8,781 bases of DNA from Bacillota bacterium (GCA_023415205.1 JAEZLR010000012.1:1-8781); one strand, 5' to 3'. Positions 1-6,904 are shown, numbered from the stretch's first letter. Made by a program: numbers and translations. The notes: generated by a model not told the origin, from the sequence alone.

Positions 1-1556
1 AGTCCCTGCTTGATTTGTTCTATAGCCGCTGCCTGCTCCGCAGATGCGTCATCAATTTTGATGATACTTTCGATTACTAATTTAGTCTTTTCTCGTATAT
101 CCAACAGTATCTGTGCTGTTTGTGTCGTTATTTGCGTTCCCTTAGAAACAGTATCGACAGAAGCTTTGATTAAATCAGACGTTTGCCTTGCTGCTTCTGC
201 TGATTTAGCGGCAAGATTTCTCACTTCGTCAGCCACAACTGCAAAACCTTTTCCAGCGTTACCCGCACGGGCAGCTTCAATAGCAGCATTCAAAGCGAGT
301 ATATTGGTTTGGAAAGCGATATCTTCGATAACCTTAGTAATATTGGCAATTTGGCTGGACGCGGAATTTATCTCCATCATGGCTTTAGTTAGCTGCCCCA
401 TGTGTTCATTTCCGGTTTCAACGTCTGTACCAGCCTTCTCCACATACTGTGTTGCTACCTTAACATTATCTGAGTTCGCCGCGGCTTGCTCGGCAACCTT
501 GGTCACAGTAACGCTTAATTCTTCTACAGAAGAAGCCTGCTCCGTCGATCCTGATGCAAGAGCCTGGGCTCCGCATGACACTTGTGAAGCACCTGTACTG
601 ACCTGCTCTGCCGCCGTGTTAATTGTTTGCAATGTATGATTTAAAGCGAAAACGGTATGTTCTATAGCTTTTTTGATTGCCGCAAAATCACCTATATAAT
701 CCATTTCCATATCAATTCTCATATCGCCCTGTGACATTAATTCAAGTTTTTTCGAGATATCGTTTATATACGAAGTGAGGAGCTCATTTGTCTTACGGAT
801 GCTCTTTGCCATTTTGCCCATTTCATCCTTGCTCTCATAGTTGATTTTCACCTGCATATTACCTTTTGACATCTCATCATAAACGCTTACGATTTCCATT
901 ACCGGCTTCATAATCGAACGGCGAATGGTGAAAACGATGATTATTGTCGCAGCTATTGCTGCGACTGCGGCGGTTATAAGTATAATCCATGCCTGCCTGG
1001 AGGCCTCCGCAGCCGTTTCATCCTGAATCTCAGCTGCCATAGCTATCGCATCGGAAAGCTTTACGATGTGTTTTTCCAACTCATCGAAGAAAGGCAGATA
1101 CTCAGTCGAGAAAATCAATTTTGCTGCTGTTGTGCCCTCTTCTGTCCCGAGCATAACTTTATCATACACACTCTCTCTGATAGATGAACCATTAGCCGCA
1201 ATGGATAAAATATCATTAATAATCACCTGTGTTGATTCATTTTTAACTGTTTTACTCAGTTCTTCAATCCGTGCTTTCATGTTAGCAAAATTTTCACTCG
1301 CTAAAGCAAATTCTTCTTCCATGCCAGCAATGTCTTTACGTATGAATACGCGGGCGGTATGCAGTTGGATGCTAGAGGCATCATTTTTGATTTCGACGAT
1401 GTTCCGAGTAGTCGGCACTATTAAGTTGGAATACTGCTCTGTAACGTCTGTCATGTTTGATATGCTGATAACTGAGACGCCAATAATCAAGCTCATCAGT
1501 ACCAGCACTATACCGAAACCTAGAATAAGTTTTCCACTGATGGATAAGTTTTTCAT
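1..1556 (-). CDS. Methyl-accepting chemotaxis protein (C-terminus cut by window edge)
   Basis: This is a transmembrane chemoreceptor that senses a signal outside the cell or at the membrane and controls the CheA kinase through CheW. About 518 codons are visible, without a stop, and the last few dozen residues lie outside the window. TM1 is at about residues 8-30 and TM2 at about 190-211. They enclose a ~160-residue, mostly helical sensor region, the size of a four-helix-bundle ligand domain; its ligand cannot be told. A HAMP domain follows (about 212-264), then a second HAMP-like segment containing DYIGDF. The cytoplasmic signalling tip is unmistakable at about 410-432 (IAFQTNILALNAAIEAARAG) and is followed by GKGFAVVADEVRNLA. 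The ATG at 1556 has a GGAGG upstream and directly begins the MKNLSISGKL N-terminus typical of the family. No other chemotaxis gene is visible, so it appears to be an orphan receptor. Confidence 0.96.
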   Translation of the reverse strand, partial: MKNLSISGKLILGFGIVLVLMSLIIGVSVISISNMTDVTEQYSNLIVPTTRNIVEIKNDASSIQLHTARVFIRKDIAGMEEEFALASENFANMKARIEELSKTVKNESTQVIINDILSIAANGSSIRESVYDKVMLGTEEGTTAAKLIFSTEYLPFFDELEKHIVKLSDAIAMAAEIQDETAAEASRQAWIILITAAVAAIAATIIIVFTIRRSIMKPVMEIVSVYDEMSKGNMQVKINYESKDEMGKMAKSIRKTNELLTSYINDISKKLELMSQGDMRIDMEMDYIGDFAAIKKAIEHTVFALNHTLQTINTAAEQVSTGASQVSCGAQALASGSTEQASSVEELSVTVTKVAEQAAANSDNVKVATQYVEKAGTDVETGNEHMGQLTKAMMEINSASSQIANITKVIEDIAFQTNILALNAAIEAARAGNAGKGFAVVADEVRNLAAKSAEAARQTSDLIKASVDTVSKGTQITTQTAQILLDIREKTKLVIESIIKIDDASAEQAAAIEQIKQG

Positions 1557-1626
1557 AATTCTTTCTTGCCTCCTCAATTTGAGTGCTTTTGATATTTCCC
1601 CTAAGCTTTAGACGGGAACAAAGGCC

Positions 1627-1655
1627 ATTATAGAAGAATGTTTGTTATTCTTCAT
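1627..1655 (-). promoter_or_regulatory. Candidate promoter and 7-7-7 dyad upstream of the chemoreceptor
   Basis: On the minus strand a perfect TATAAT lies at 1627-1632. At 17-bp spacing the -35 would be ATGAAG (1650-1655), a poor match, so a helper protein may be needed. Filling the spacer exactly is a perfect inverted repeat, GAAGAAT (1633-1639), 7-nt spacer, ATTCTTC (1647-1653), which is a plausible operator. No sigma-28 (SigD-type) flagellar promoter pattern was seen, although many chemoreceptor genes have one. The leader to the ATG would be about 65 nt. The hexamers and dyad are seen directly; function is inferred. Confidence 0.45.
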
Positions 1656-1678
1656 ACGAACTTTTTTCGTATTTTTAT
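1651..1678. repeat. 28-bp direct repeat, copy 1 (overlaps remnant 3' end)
   Basis: This copy matches the one at 1970-1997 at 26 of 28 positions, in direct orientation, with starts 319 bp apart. Read on the minus strand it encodes IKIRKKFV followed by TGA. It also folds: ATACGAA (1654-1660) pairs with TTCGTAT (1666-1672) around a 5-nt loop, with a T-rich tail on the plus strand. It could therefore be a weak plus-strand terminator rather than, or as well as, a coding tail. Confidence 0.7.
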
Positions 1679-1970
1679 TTCCTTATCTTCACAATCGATC
1701 AGCAGCTTTGCATTACCACTTGTTTTGCTGATGCCATTTATGTATTTGAGTTTTTTCTCATAATCTCTAGTGGAAGTGAAATATCCTTTTCGGATATAGT
1801 AAACACCTCGGAAACACTACAACAATAAGCCCGATGGATATATCATTGGTTTCGATCACATTGATATAGGTTCTGTCATCGTATTCCCGTATCTCTTTCT
1901 TAAAGCAGCGTCTGGCATACAAAAAAGAACAACCTGCCGTTCTTAAAATTAAAGCAGATTGCTCTTTATT
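1652..1970 (-). pseudogene. Frameshifted remnant of an unrecognised small gene
   Basis: Two overlapping open stretches in different minus-strand frames look like pieces of one former protein. The upstream piece (1970 down to a TAG at 1767-1769) reads NKEQSALILRTAG, then YARRCFKKEIREYDDRTYIN and VIETNDISIGLI. The downstream piece (1816 down to a TGA at 1652-1654) includes GYFTSTRDYEKKLKYINGI and NAKLLIDCEDKEIKIRKKFV. The two frames overlap at 1767-1816, where one indel would join them into about 105 residues. The composition (charged, few rare residues) is protein-like, but I do not recognise the family. No ATG or ribosome binding site precedes the first piece, so the 5' end also seems lost. 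The remnant lies between two 28-bp repeats. It could be chance open frame, but the in-frame agreement of both repeat copies with the same C-terminal tail argues against that. Confidence 0.45.
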
Positions 1971-1997
1971 TCATACGATTTTTTTTCGTATTTTTAT
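1970..1997. repeat. 28-bp direct repeat, copy 2 (just after the LuxR gene)
   Basis: This is the second copy of the repeat at 1651-1678, beginning 12 bp past the stop codon of the LuxR regulator gene. On the minus strand it encodes IKIRKKIV then TGA, almost the same tail as copy 1, but only about 14 codons of that frame are open before a stop. The arms ATACGA (1973-1978) and TCGTAT (1986-1991) form a 6-bp stem with a T-rich loop and a T-rich plus-strand tail. It may be the surviving 3' end of a second, deleted gene copy, or a repeated structural element. Confidence 0.65.
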
Positions 1998-2008
1998 AGT
2001 TTTGCTTG

Positions 2009-4567
2009 TTAAAAATCAGTATTATATAGTTCTGCTTTTGAATGAATACCCAGCTTGCTGTATGCATTATATAAGATGGTTCTCACCGTCGCTCTGGATA
2101 TGTATAACTTTTCGGCAATTTCTTTATGACTCAAGCGGTCCTTGACAAGAAAAGCGACTTCCCTTTCTCTAGGGGTAAGCGGCGATTTTACCTGATAGAG
2201 AGCATTTAAAATAATATTTCGCCCTTTATGGTATCTATTAAATAGCGTCATAATTTTTTCAATATCGGTTTTCCATCCTGGAATTGTCTCTGAGATTTTT
2301 GAGAATGGAACAGAATTTTCTGCTTCATCTGGATTGGGAGTGTCACTGCGTTTTAAGGGGTAAATATGCGCTTTAGAAAGGATGTCGCCCATATATATAA
2401 ATTGAGAAAATGGCAGATAAATTTTATCTGGAAACGCAAGGACGAATGCTTCTTCCAGATTCTCCAGTGCTTCACGTTCACGGCCGCTTATGTAACATGC
2501 TCCTGCCTTGAATATGAAGCTATAAACCTGTGGAAATATATAATCCATCTCTTTTGCTGTGTAAATAGCGTTATCAGCCAAACCTAATAGCTCGGCATGC
2601 TGTTTTTTTCTAACCAAGAGATGTGAATAAAGAATATTAACATATGGGACAGCCCTGGCATATACTTTTTTACTTATACTCTCTGTATCCCCAAACCATT
2701 TAGCAACCATATCCGTTGTATCCAGTACTACACTTATAACCGATAAGCATATGTCAACCATGCGCAGTACATACAGATTGGAGCTTTCTTTTGCATATCC
2801 CTTAATATTCTCTAGCGAGGTAAAAAAACCGTCCACATCTCCTCGCAGGATTGCTACCCTTGCAAGAACCTGCTCAGCGCACAAACATATACAAGTTTCT
2901 TGTTTGCTTCGGGCCTGGTACAGTGCTTTATGACATAATATCTCGGCCTGTATATCGTCACCTCTCATGAGCATCATTTCTGCATGCAATGCGCTGTCTG
3001 CTCCGAATCCCTGCCCATGGGTAAGCTTAAAATGATAAGGCAAATTACTTTGTATATCTACTAGTACTTCATCCATGCTTCCAGGCTCACGCCAAACCAT
3101 GCTTAGAACAGAGGTTGCGCCTAGTGTAATGGGTATCTCGTTCAATCTAAACCTGCTAGATCCACCTAATAACTCATAGGCCGTCTTTTGCAATTCTTTT
3201 ACCTTCTTTATATCGTTATATATGGTAAAAGACGTAAGGAGTAAGAATTCTCCCTTAAGCAACCGAAGCTCATCTTTACTAAGCCCTGCTGGATTACTTT
3301 TTATGACTAAATCAACCAGCCGGTATAGTTTATGATAGGATTCATATACTCCATCCATCCAAAACAAATACGAAAACAGGAGTAAGACAAAAGGGTATTT
3401 GTACATTGTCTCTTCTGGGCATTCATTGATAACTTCCACAAGAAACTTAATCATATTGCTTTCTCTTTTATTAATGAGATATGTACTATTAAATGGTGTG
3501 GACAAAATAGCATCAAAATCTCTAACTTCAAAGAAAAATTGTGCAGCAGTGAAGAAGTCCGACTCAGCAATACAACATTGTCCCGCAGTTTGCAAGACAC
3601 GCTTTTTAAACGCCTCCGTCCGATATTGATAGAATTGATTCCTTAAATAGTTCTGCAAAATACCGTGCATTACAAAGATTTTTTCTCTTGGATAGTATCT
3701 TATGAAATCATTGTATTTAAGTAAATCCTTGATATGGTCAGGTAGCGTTTCTTCCCCCAACATGATAGCAGCCTGCCGGGCTGTGAAGCTGTCCATGACA
3801 GATAATGAAACCAGACAGGTCTTTAGTTCGGGTGTAAGTCTGTTCCAGATAGCAATTTCAACTAAATGGTCGATGTCGGCTGTATAGTCAAAACAGCCGT
3901 TTTGCTTATAATTGGATATTTGCAGGCGAAGAGCGGATATCCAGCCCTCAGTGCTTGTGTAGACACTGTTCAGTTCATCGTCATTAAGTTGGATGCCCTC
4001 CATTTTAAACAAGTTGGCAGTGCTGTCCTTATCAAAGAAAAAAGCAGACGACTCGATAGTATGTATATAGGTATTATGAAATGTAATTTGTGTTTTTTTT
4101 CCAAGCTGCTGGGTGATAAATATCGTATGAAGGTGAGGACTTTCGTGCATAGAAAATATACTCATCAGCTCATGTAGAATATCACTTTTTAGAAGCTGAA
4201 AATTGTCGACTACTATATACGTCTCTTCAAGACAGCTGAAATCTTTGAAACACGCTGATATATTCATCAGCGTATCCATCGTAGGAAATCCCTGCTTTTT
4301 CAGATTTTTTGAAATCTGGTTATTGACATTGGAAAACAAGTCGCATATTCCCGCCCAAGACACAGAAGGACTATCGCTCAGACATGTATACCAATATTGT
4401 TTAGCACTGTCTGGAAGAGTTTCTTTTAAATATTCCCTTACAGCTGTTGTTTTTCCAAAGCCCGATGGCGCCTCCACAACAGTCAAAGGAAAATGTGATA
4501 TTTGGGCAAGCTGGTTTTTAAGCTTATCCGATAAGTATATCTTTTGCTGGTAAGATTTACTTTGCAT
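2009..4567 (-). CDS. Large ATP-binding LuxR-family (MalT-like) transcriptional regulator
   Basis: This is a cytoplasmic signal-responsive transcription factor of the MalT/LAL architecture, 852 aa and close to the ~900 aa usual for the class. The N-terminal NTPase has Walker A APSGFGKTT at residues 33-41 and a Walker B-like stretch YIVVDN with the Asp at about 121. A long helical middle (roughly 330-760) is consistent with TPR-like repeats used for ligand binding and oligomerisation. The C-terminal LuxR HTH spans about 795-852 (TPREREVAFLV, then SRATVRTILYNAYSKLGI). In MalT-type proteins ATP and an inducer drive oligomerisation on DNA; the inducer here is unknown. The frame stays open to a TTG at 4579, but that codon overlaps the GGAGG (4573-4577), which sits 5 nt before the ATG at 4567, so 4567 is the start. 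It stands alone between its own promoter and the gene remnant, so its targets may be itself or the neighbouring chemoreceptor. Confidence 0.93.
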   Translation of the reverse strand: MQSKSYQQKIYLSDKLKNQLAQISHFPLTVVEAPSGFGKTTAVREYLKETLPDSAKQYWYTCLSDSPSVSWAGICDLFSNVNNQISKNLKKQGFPTMDTLMNISACFKDFSCLEETYIVVDNFQLLKSDILHELMSIFSMHESPHLHTIFITQQLGKKTQITFHNTYIHTIESSAFFFDKDSTANLFKMEGIQLNDDELNSVYTSTEGWISALRLQISNYKQNGCFDYTADIDHLVEIAIWNRLTPELKTCLVSLSVMDSFTARQAAIMLGEETLPDHIKDLLKYNDFIRYYPREKIFVMHGILQNYLRNQFYQYRTEAFKKRVLQTAGQCCIAESDFFTAAQFFFEVRDFDAILSTPFNSTYLINKRESNMIKFLVEVINECPEETMYKYPFVLLLFSYLFWMDGVYESYHKLYRLVDLVIKSNPAGLSKDELRLLKGEFLLLTSFTIYNDIKKVKELQKTAYELLGGSSRFRLNEIPITLGATSVLSMVWREPGSMDEVLVDIQSNLPYHFKLTHGQGFGADSALHAEMMLMRGDDIQAEILCHKALYQARSKQETCICLCAEQVLARVAILRGDVDGFFTSLENIKGYAKESSNLYVLRMVDICLSVISVVLDTTDMVAKWFGDTESISKKVYARAVPYVNILYSHLLVRKKQHAELLGLADNAIYTAKEMDYIFPQVYSFIFKAGACYISGREREALENLEEAFVLAFPDKIYLPFSQFIYMGDILSKAHIYPLKRSDTPNPDEAENSVPFSKISETIPGWKTDIEKIMTLFNRYHKGRNIILNALYQVKSPLTPREREVAFLVKDRLSHKEIAEKLYISRATVRTILYNAYSKLGIHSKAELYNTDF

Positions 4568-4582
4568 ATTTTCCTCCAATCT

Positions 4583-4603
4583 GGATTAGGGGAGAACTAA
4601 TCC
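4583..4603 (-). promoter_or_regulatory. Perfect 7-7-7 dyad in the LuxR gene leader
   Basis: GGATTAG (4583-4589) and CTAATCC (4597-4603) form a perfect inverted repeat with a 7-nt spacer. It lies 5 nt upstream of the ribosome binding site of the LuxR regulator gene. It could be an operator downstream of the promoter (autoregulation), or an RNA hairpin that affects ribosome access. The minus-strand loop contains CUCC, which could pair with GGAG of the ribosome binding site, but only over 4 bp. Confidence 0.45.
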
Positions 4604-4668
4604 GATAATGCTTTGTGGATTATTTTACATCCGATGCATTCTTAATGATAAGCCTCTGATTTTAGTAC

Positions 4669-4699
4669 TAATTCTACAAAAACGAATATAATTCTACAA
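4669..4699 (-). promoter_or_regulatory. Candidate LuxR gene promoter with 20-bp-spaced direct repeat
   Basis: The 11-mer TAATTCTACAA occurs at 4669-4679 and again at 4689-4699, exactly 20 bp apart, so both copies lie on the same DNA face. On the minus strand they supply TTGTAG (4694-4699) as a -35 and TAGAAT (4671-4676) as a -10 with 17-bp spacing. The -10 has TG one base upstream (extended -10). The leader would be about 95 nt. MalT-type regulators bind direct or inverted short boxes near -35, so the repeat may be a regulator site. Both reading as promoter and as binding site are inference. Confidence 0.5.
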
Positions 4700-4776
4700 G
4701 GTCTATATAATAACGTAAATACCAGAAACACAAAAAGGACCGAAAGCTACTAACGGATCCATTCTAAGTGAACATA

Positions 4777-4804
4777 AAAACCCCTGAAATTAATCAGAGG
4801 TTTT
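4777..4804 (-). terminator. Rho-independent terminator after the AraC/GyrI gene
   Basis: An 11-pair stem (4777-4787 with 4794-4804) encloses the 6-nt loop 4788-4793 and is followed on the minus strand by a run of U. The pair 4783/4798 is C-A on the plus strand but a G-U wobble on the minus strand, which shows that the structure is kept for leftward transcripts. It lies about 170 bp past the AraC/GyrI stop codon and insulates the LuxR promoter from readthrough. Confidence 0.75.
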
Positions 4805-4823
4805 GGGTTTAATTATTTACACC

Positions 4824-4850
4824 ATTATATGTGGAATCTAATGTTGTCAA
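4824..4850 (-). promoter_or_regulatory. Near-consensus orphan promoter facing a terminator
   Basis: On the minus strand there is a perfect TTGACA (4845-4850) and a perfect TATAAT (4824-4829), but with a short 15-bp spacer. Initiation would fall near 4817, and the terminator at 4777-4804 would stop the transcript after roughly 40 nt. It could make a very short RNA, act as an attenuated extra promoter for the LuxR gene, or be a chance match. The non-optimal spacing keeps confidence modest. Confidence 0.4.
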
Positions 4851-4971
4851 ATGAGTTGAAACCTTTTAAATTTAAACAATATCATTTAGACATTCTGAAT
4901 AACACAAGCAATAAGAAGCACATGACCTTTGAGGGACGGGTTTCTTCAAACACAGAATCATAGATTAGTCG

Positions 4972-5883
4972 TTATCCACATTTTTCTGATGTAGGCAACC
5001 ACAATTCCATGTAACTGCCTTCAGGTGAACTGTCGTAGTAAACTTCAGGAGAATAAACATCCATAGTCAATCCATGTTTTTCAAGCCAAAGTCCACTATA
5101 TTTTACAGCTTTATTGATACCTACGGTTACGAGTTGCTCAAAATTTTCTGCTTCAAATCCGCAAACAATATATTCTCTTGCTGGTAGCTCCCATTTGATA
5201 AAACGGCTATCTACCGTTCCCCGATCCACTTCTGCACCAGCAAAGTAAGTGAAATAACCCTCAGGTACATCCCCAAGATAAGCAACTCCCAGCTCACGCC
5301 CTCCCTCTATCCGAGGAATAAGCTGTTTTTCTTGATGGAATTTCTCCCAAACCTGGCCAGGCATATCTACACCTGTGGCTTCGCCAAGTGGCATTTGCCC
5401 CTCGATAGGAATAATACCCGTAACGCCCATAAAGTGAATGGGGTGCAAAAGATTTTTGCGGTTGAATTCTAGCACAAGTCCGTCACTGATTAGCGGAACC
5501 CCTTCATCAATCATTGTGTAGTTAAGCAATAGATCGGGCTTATCAAACTGATTGAGCATTACTGGTTGTTTGCGATATTCTTCCGGCGTCATTTTATAGG
5601 TTTCTTTGAATGCCCTTGTAAATGTCTCATGGTTCCCAAAGCCGCAATCCAGCGCAATATCTAAAATACGGCATTTTTTATCAGCAAGTGACTTATAAGC
5701 ACAAGCTAATCGGCGTAGCTTAATGTATTCTCTGACTGGTTTTTTTACAAGACGAGAGAATAACCTTTGAAAATAAAAAGGGGATAATGCTGATTCTTTT
5801 GCAAGCTGTGCGATATCAATATCTTCGCTGATATTGGCTTCAATAAAATCCAATGATTTTTGTATAGCTTCCCATGCGTGCAT
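4972..5883 (-). CDS. AraC-family regulator with C-terminal GyrI-like ligand-binding domain
   Basis: This is a 303-aa cytoplasmic transcription factor with the Rob/SoxS-like layout: N-terminal DNA-binding domain, C-terminal effector domain. Residues about 1-106 are the AraC double HTH (DIDIAQLAKESALSPFYFQR for the first helix pair; ILDIALDCGFGNHETFTRAF, then MTPEEYRK, for the second). Residues about 115-303 match the GyrI-like/BacT effector-binding fold by pattern (RELGVAYLG, YFTYFAGAEVD, WELPAREYIV, YMELWLP). Family members bind hydrophobic drugs or other small molecules and activate efflux or detoxification genes; the ligand here is unknown. An upstream ATG at 5913 exists, but AAGGAGGT (5891-5898) sits 7 nt before the ATG at 5883, so 5883 is preferred. 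It follows the P-loop kinase gene by 165 bp on the same strand and ends before the terminator at 4777-4804. Confidence 0.92.
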   Translation of the reverse strand: MHAWEAIQKSLDFIEANISEDIDIAQLAKESALSPFYFQRLFSRLVKKPVREYIKLRRLACAYKSLADKKCRILDIALDCGFGNHETFTRAFKETYKMTPEEYRKQPVMLNQFDKPDLLLNYTMIDEGVPLISDGLVLEFNRKNLLHPIHFMGVTGIIPIEGQMPLGEATGVDMPGQVWEKFHQEKQLIPRIEGGRELGVAYLGDVPEGYFTYFAGAEVDRGTVDSRFIKWELPAREYIVCGFEAENFEQLVTVGINKAVKYSGLWLEKHGLTMDVYSPEVYYDSSPEGSYMELWLPTSEKCG

Positions 5884-5976
5884 GATATGTACCTCCTTTA
5901 TAATAGATAGCATATCACTACTACAATTTGCCCGCTTGACCTACTCTGCTCTTATCTTAGTCGCTCTGCCCATGCC

Positions 5977-5998
5977 TATGATAAGATGGTTTATCATA
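5977..5998. promoter_or_regulatory. Perfect 8-6-8 dyad upstream of the AraC/GyrI gene
   Basis: TATGATAA (5977-5984) and TTATCATA (5991-5998) form a perfect inverted repeat around the 6-nt spacer GATGGT. It lies in the 165-bp gap between the kinase and AraC/GyrI genes, about 95 bp upstream of the latter's start. There is no T-run after it on either strand, so it is unlikely to be a terminator. An operator is the simplest reading; AraC-type proteins more often use direct repeats, so another regulator may own it. I found no convincing -35/-10 pair in this gap. Confidence 0.45.
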
Positions 5999-6048
5999 CT
6001 TTGGCGCCATTCAATCGAATATAAGCCTTTTTCAAGATGTACGTGTGA

Positions 6049-6666
6049 TCAATCATCTGATCTATCTTCTTTCCACTGCTTAACTTTCTGAACTATTTGA
6101 GTGGTATCAATCTTGGAAAAATCAGTAACATCTACAACAATCCGTGATTTGGTAGCAACAAAATCATCCATACCTCTTGTCTTAATGGCATCAACAAAAT
6201 TCTCATAAGAAAGAAATGATTTCTTAAGCTCATCTATGGTTCTAGGCGTTTTTTCAGGATAACAATCATTTATTATATGGCCTCGATGTCTTTCGGGGCT
6301 GCTGTTTCTTTCTATAAATCGGGCATAAATTGTCTTATAGTCGCCTGTGAGGGTAATCGTCAATGCATCGTACGAATACTGATTCATCAATTGAAGTAAG
6401 CCTTTTTTGGAGACATACTCAAAATTGTTTTCGAGAATAAATGGTTGTCCTAATTTCATAAGCTGACTTGCTATATAATACATTATGCACATACTGGCGT
6501 TTCCGAGTTGAACCTTTGCTTGTCTTGAATTAAAACCAACCTCGTCAAACAGTATCTCCTTAATCTGATCCTTTGATATAAGCGGCAATTCAAGTTCTTT
6601 TGATAGTATTTCAGCTAAAGTGCTTTTCCCAGCGGCTGGAATTCCGGTTACTAAGATGCAATGCAT
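6049..6666 (-). CDS. Small P-loop ATP-binding kinase (AAA_33/zeta-like type)
   Basis: This 205-aa cytoplasmic protein is of the size and layout of P-loop kinases that phosphorylate small molecules, such as the AAA_33 group, which includes chloramphenicol-phosphotransferase-like enzymes and is related to polynucleotide-kinase and zeta-toxin folds. Walker A is GIPAAGKST at residues 8-16. The next block, PLISKDQIKEILFDEVGF (Asp33), is where these enzymes bind substrate or a catalytic base. A basic lid-like segment, ERNSSPERHRGH, lies near residue 120. The substrate cannot be read from sequence. The ATG at 6666 is preceded by AGGGGA. No antitoxin-like gene precedes it, so a toxin-antitoxin role is not supported. 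It lies 165 bp upstream of the AraC/GyrI gene on the same strand and may share its transcript, since no terminator was seen between them. Confidence 0.85.
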   Translation of the reverse strand: MHCILVTGIPAAGKSTLAEILSKELELPLISKDQIKEILFDEVGFNSRQAKVQLGNASMCIMYYIASQLMKLGQPFILENNFEYVSKKGLLQLMNQYSYDALTITLTGDYKTIYARFIERNSSPERHRGHIINDCYPEKTPRTIDELKKSFLSYENFVDAIKTRGMDDFVATKSRIVVDVTDFSKIDTTQIVQKVKQWKEDRSDD

Positions 6667-6804
6667 AAAAACTTCCCCTTTATACGGTTTAAAAAATCAC
6701 TAACCAACTTCTCCTAATTGCTATACCCAGCATATGGGCTATGATCTTCGCTACATAGACATCTACCACTTCTGAAAACACTATAATCAGGAAAATAGAA
6801 TCCG

Positions 6805-6839
6805 AAAAAGCCTTGCGGGAGTGATCCCACAAGGCTTTT
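6805..6839 (-). terminator. Strong rho-independent terminator of the sigma/anti-sigma operon
   Basis: The arms 6806-6820 and 6825-6839 form a 15-pair stem with the 4-nt loop GTGA (6821-6824). The minus-strand RNA then continues into UUUUU (6805-6809). The pair 6816/6829 is a C-A mismatch on the plus strand but G-U on the minus strand, which shows the direction. It lies 65 bp past the anti-sigma stop codon. The remaining ~140 bp up to the kinase start hold no gene. Confidence 0.9.
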
Positions 6840-6904
6840 CTTATGCTTAACGGGAATTTTCAAAATAGTATACCTGGCTCTCTCTTTTAAAACTGTGGGC
6901 ATAA

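Larger units (their letters stand above)
4568..4971. other. 404-bp intergenic region between AraC/GyrI and LuxR genes
   Basis: No coding region is supported here. The region holds, in transcription order: an orphan promoter-like sequence (4824-4850), the terminator of the upstream gene (4777-4804), the LuxR gene promoter (4669-4699) and a dyad (4583-4603). The DNA is AT-rich and includes the 12-bp palindrome TTTAAATTTAAA at 4865-4876, to which I give no meaning. About 120 bp (4851-4971) next to the AraC gene stop show nothing else. Confidence 0.6.

Noticed and set aside
10..639. Plus-strand open frame of 209 codons over the chemoreceptor signalling domain
   Set aside because: It is the antisense of a region whose minus-strand translation carries the fully conserved chemoreceptor tip. 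The same holds for the plus-strand frame at 1066-1611 over the sensor domain.
1699..1797. Short inverted repeats (for example ATATCC-N5-GGATAT at 1781-1797)
   Set aside because: Short, AT-rich, within the gene remnant and without T-runs; expected by chance in such DNA.
2366..4553. Several plus-strand open frames of 60-116 codons inside the LuxR regulator gene
   Set aside because: All lie antisense to a continuous 852-codon gene with intact motifs at both ends; none has a credible start context or recognisable domain.
4972..4980. Perfect DnaA-box-like TTATCCACA
   Set aside because: It is a single copy and simply spans the last codons and stop of the AraC/GyrI gene; no cluster of boxes or origin features is nearby.
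6049..6666. Kinase as a zeta-type toxin
   Set aside because: No small antitoxin-like gene precedes it, and the P-loop plus SKD-type block fits many small-molecule kinases equally well.
6679..6707. TTGGTT-N17-TATAAA before the kinase gene (and a similar TATAAA at 5897-5902 before the AraC/GyrI gene)
   Set aside because: The -10 would touch the ribosome binding site, so transcripts starting from it would lack that site; likely chance A/T-rich matches.
6714..6902. Minus-strand open frame of 62 codons after the anti-sigma gene
   Set aside because: It runs through the strong terminator at 6805-6839, so part of its 'protein' is just the translated hairpin.
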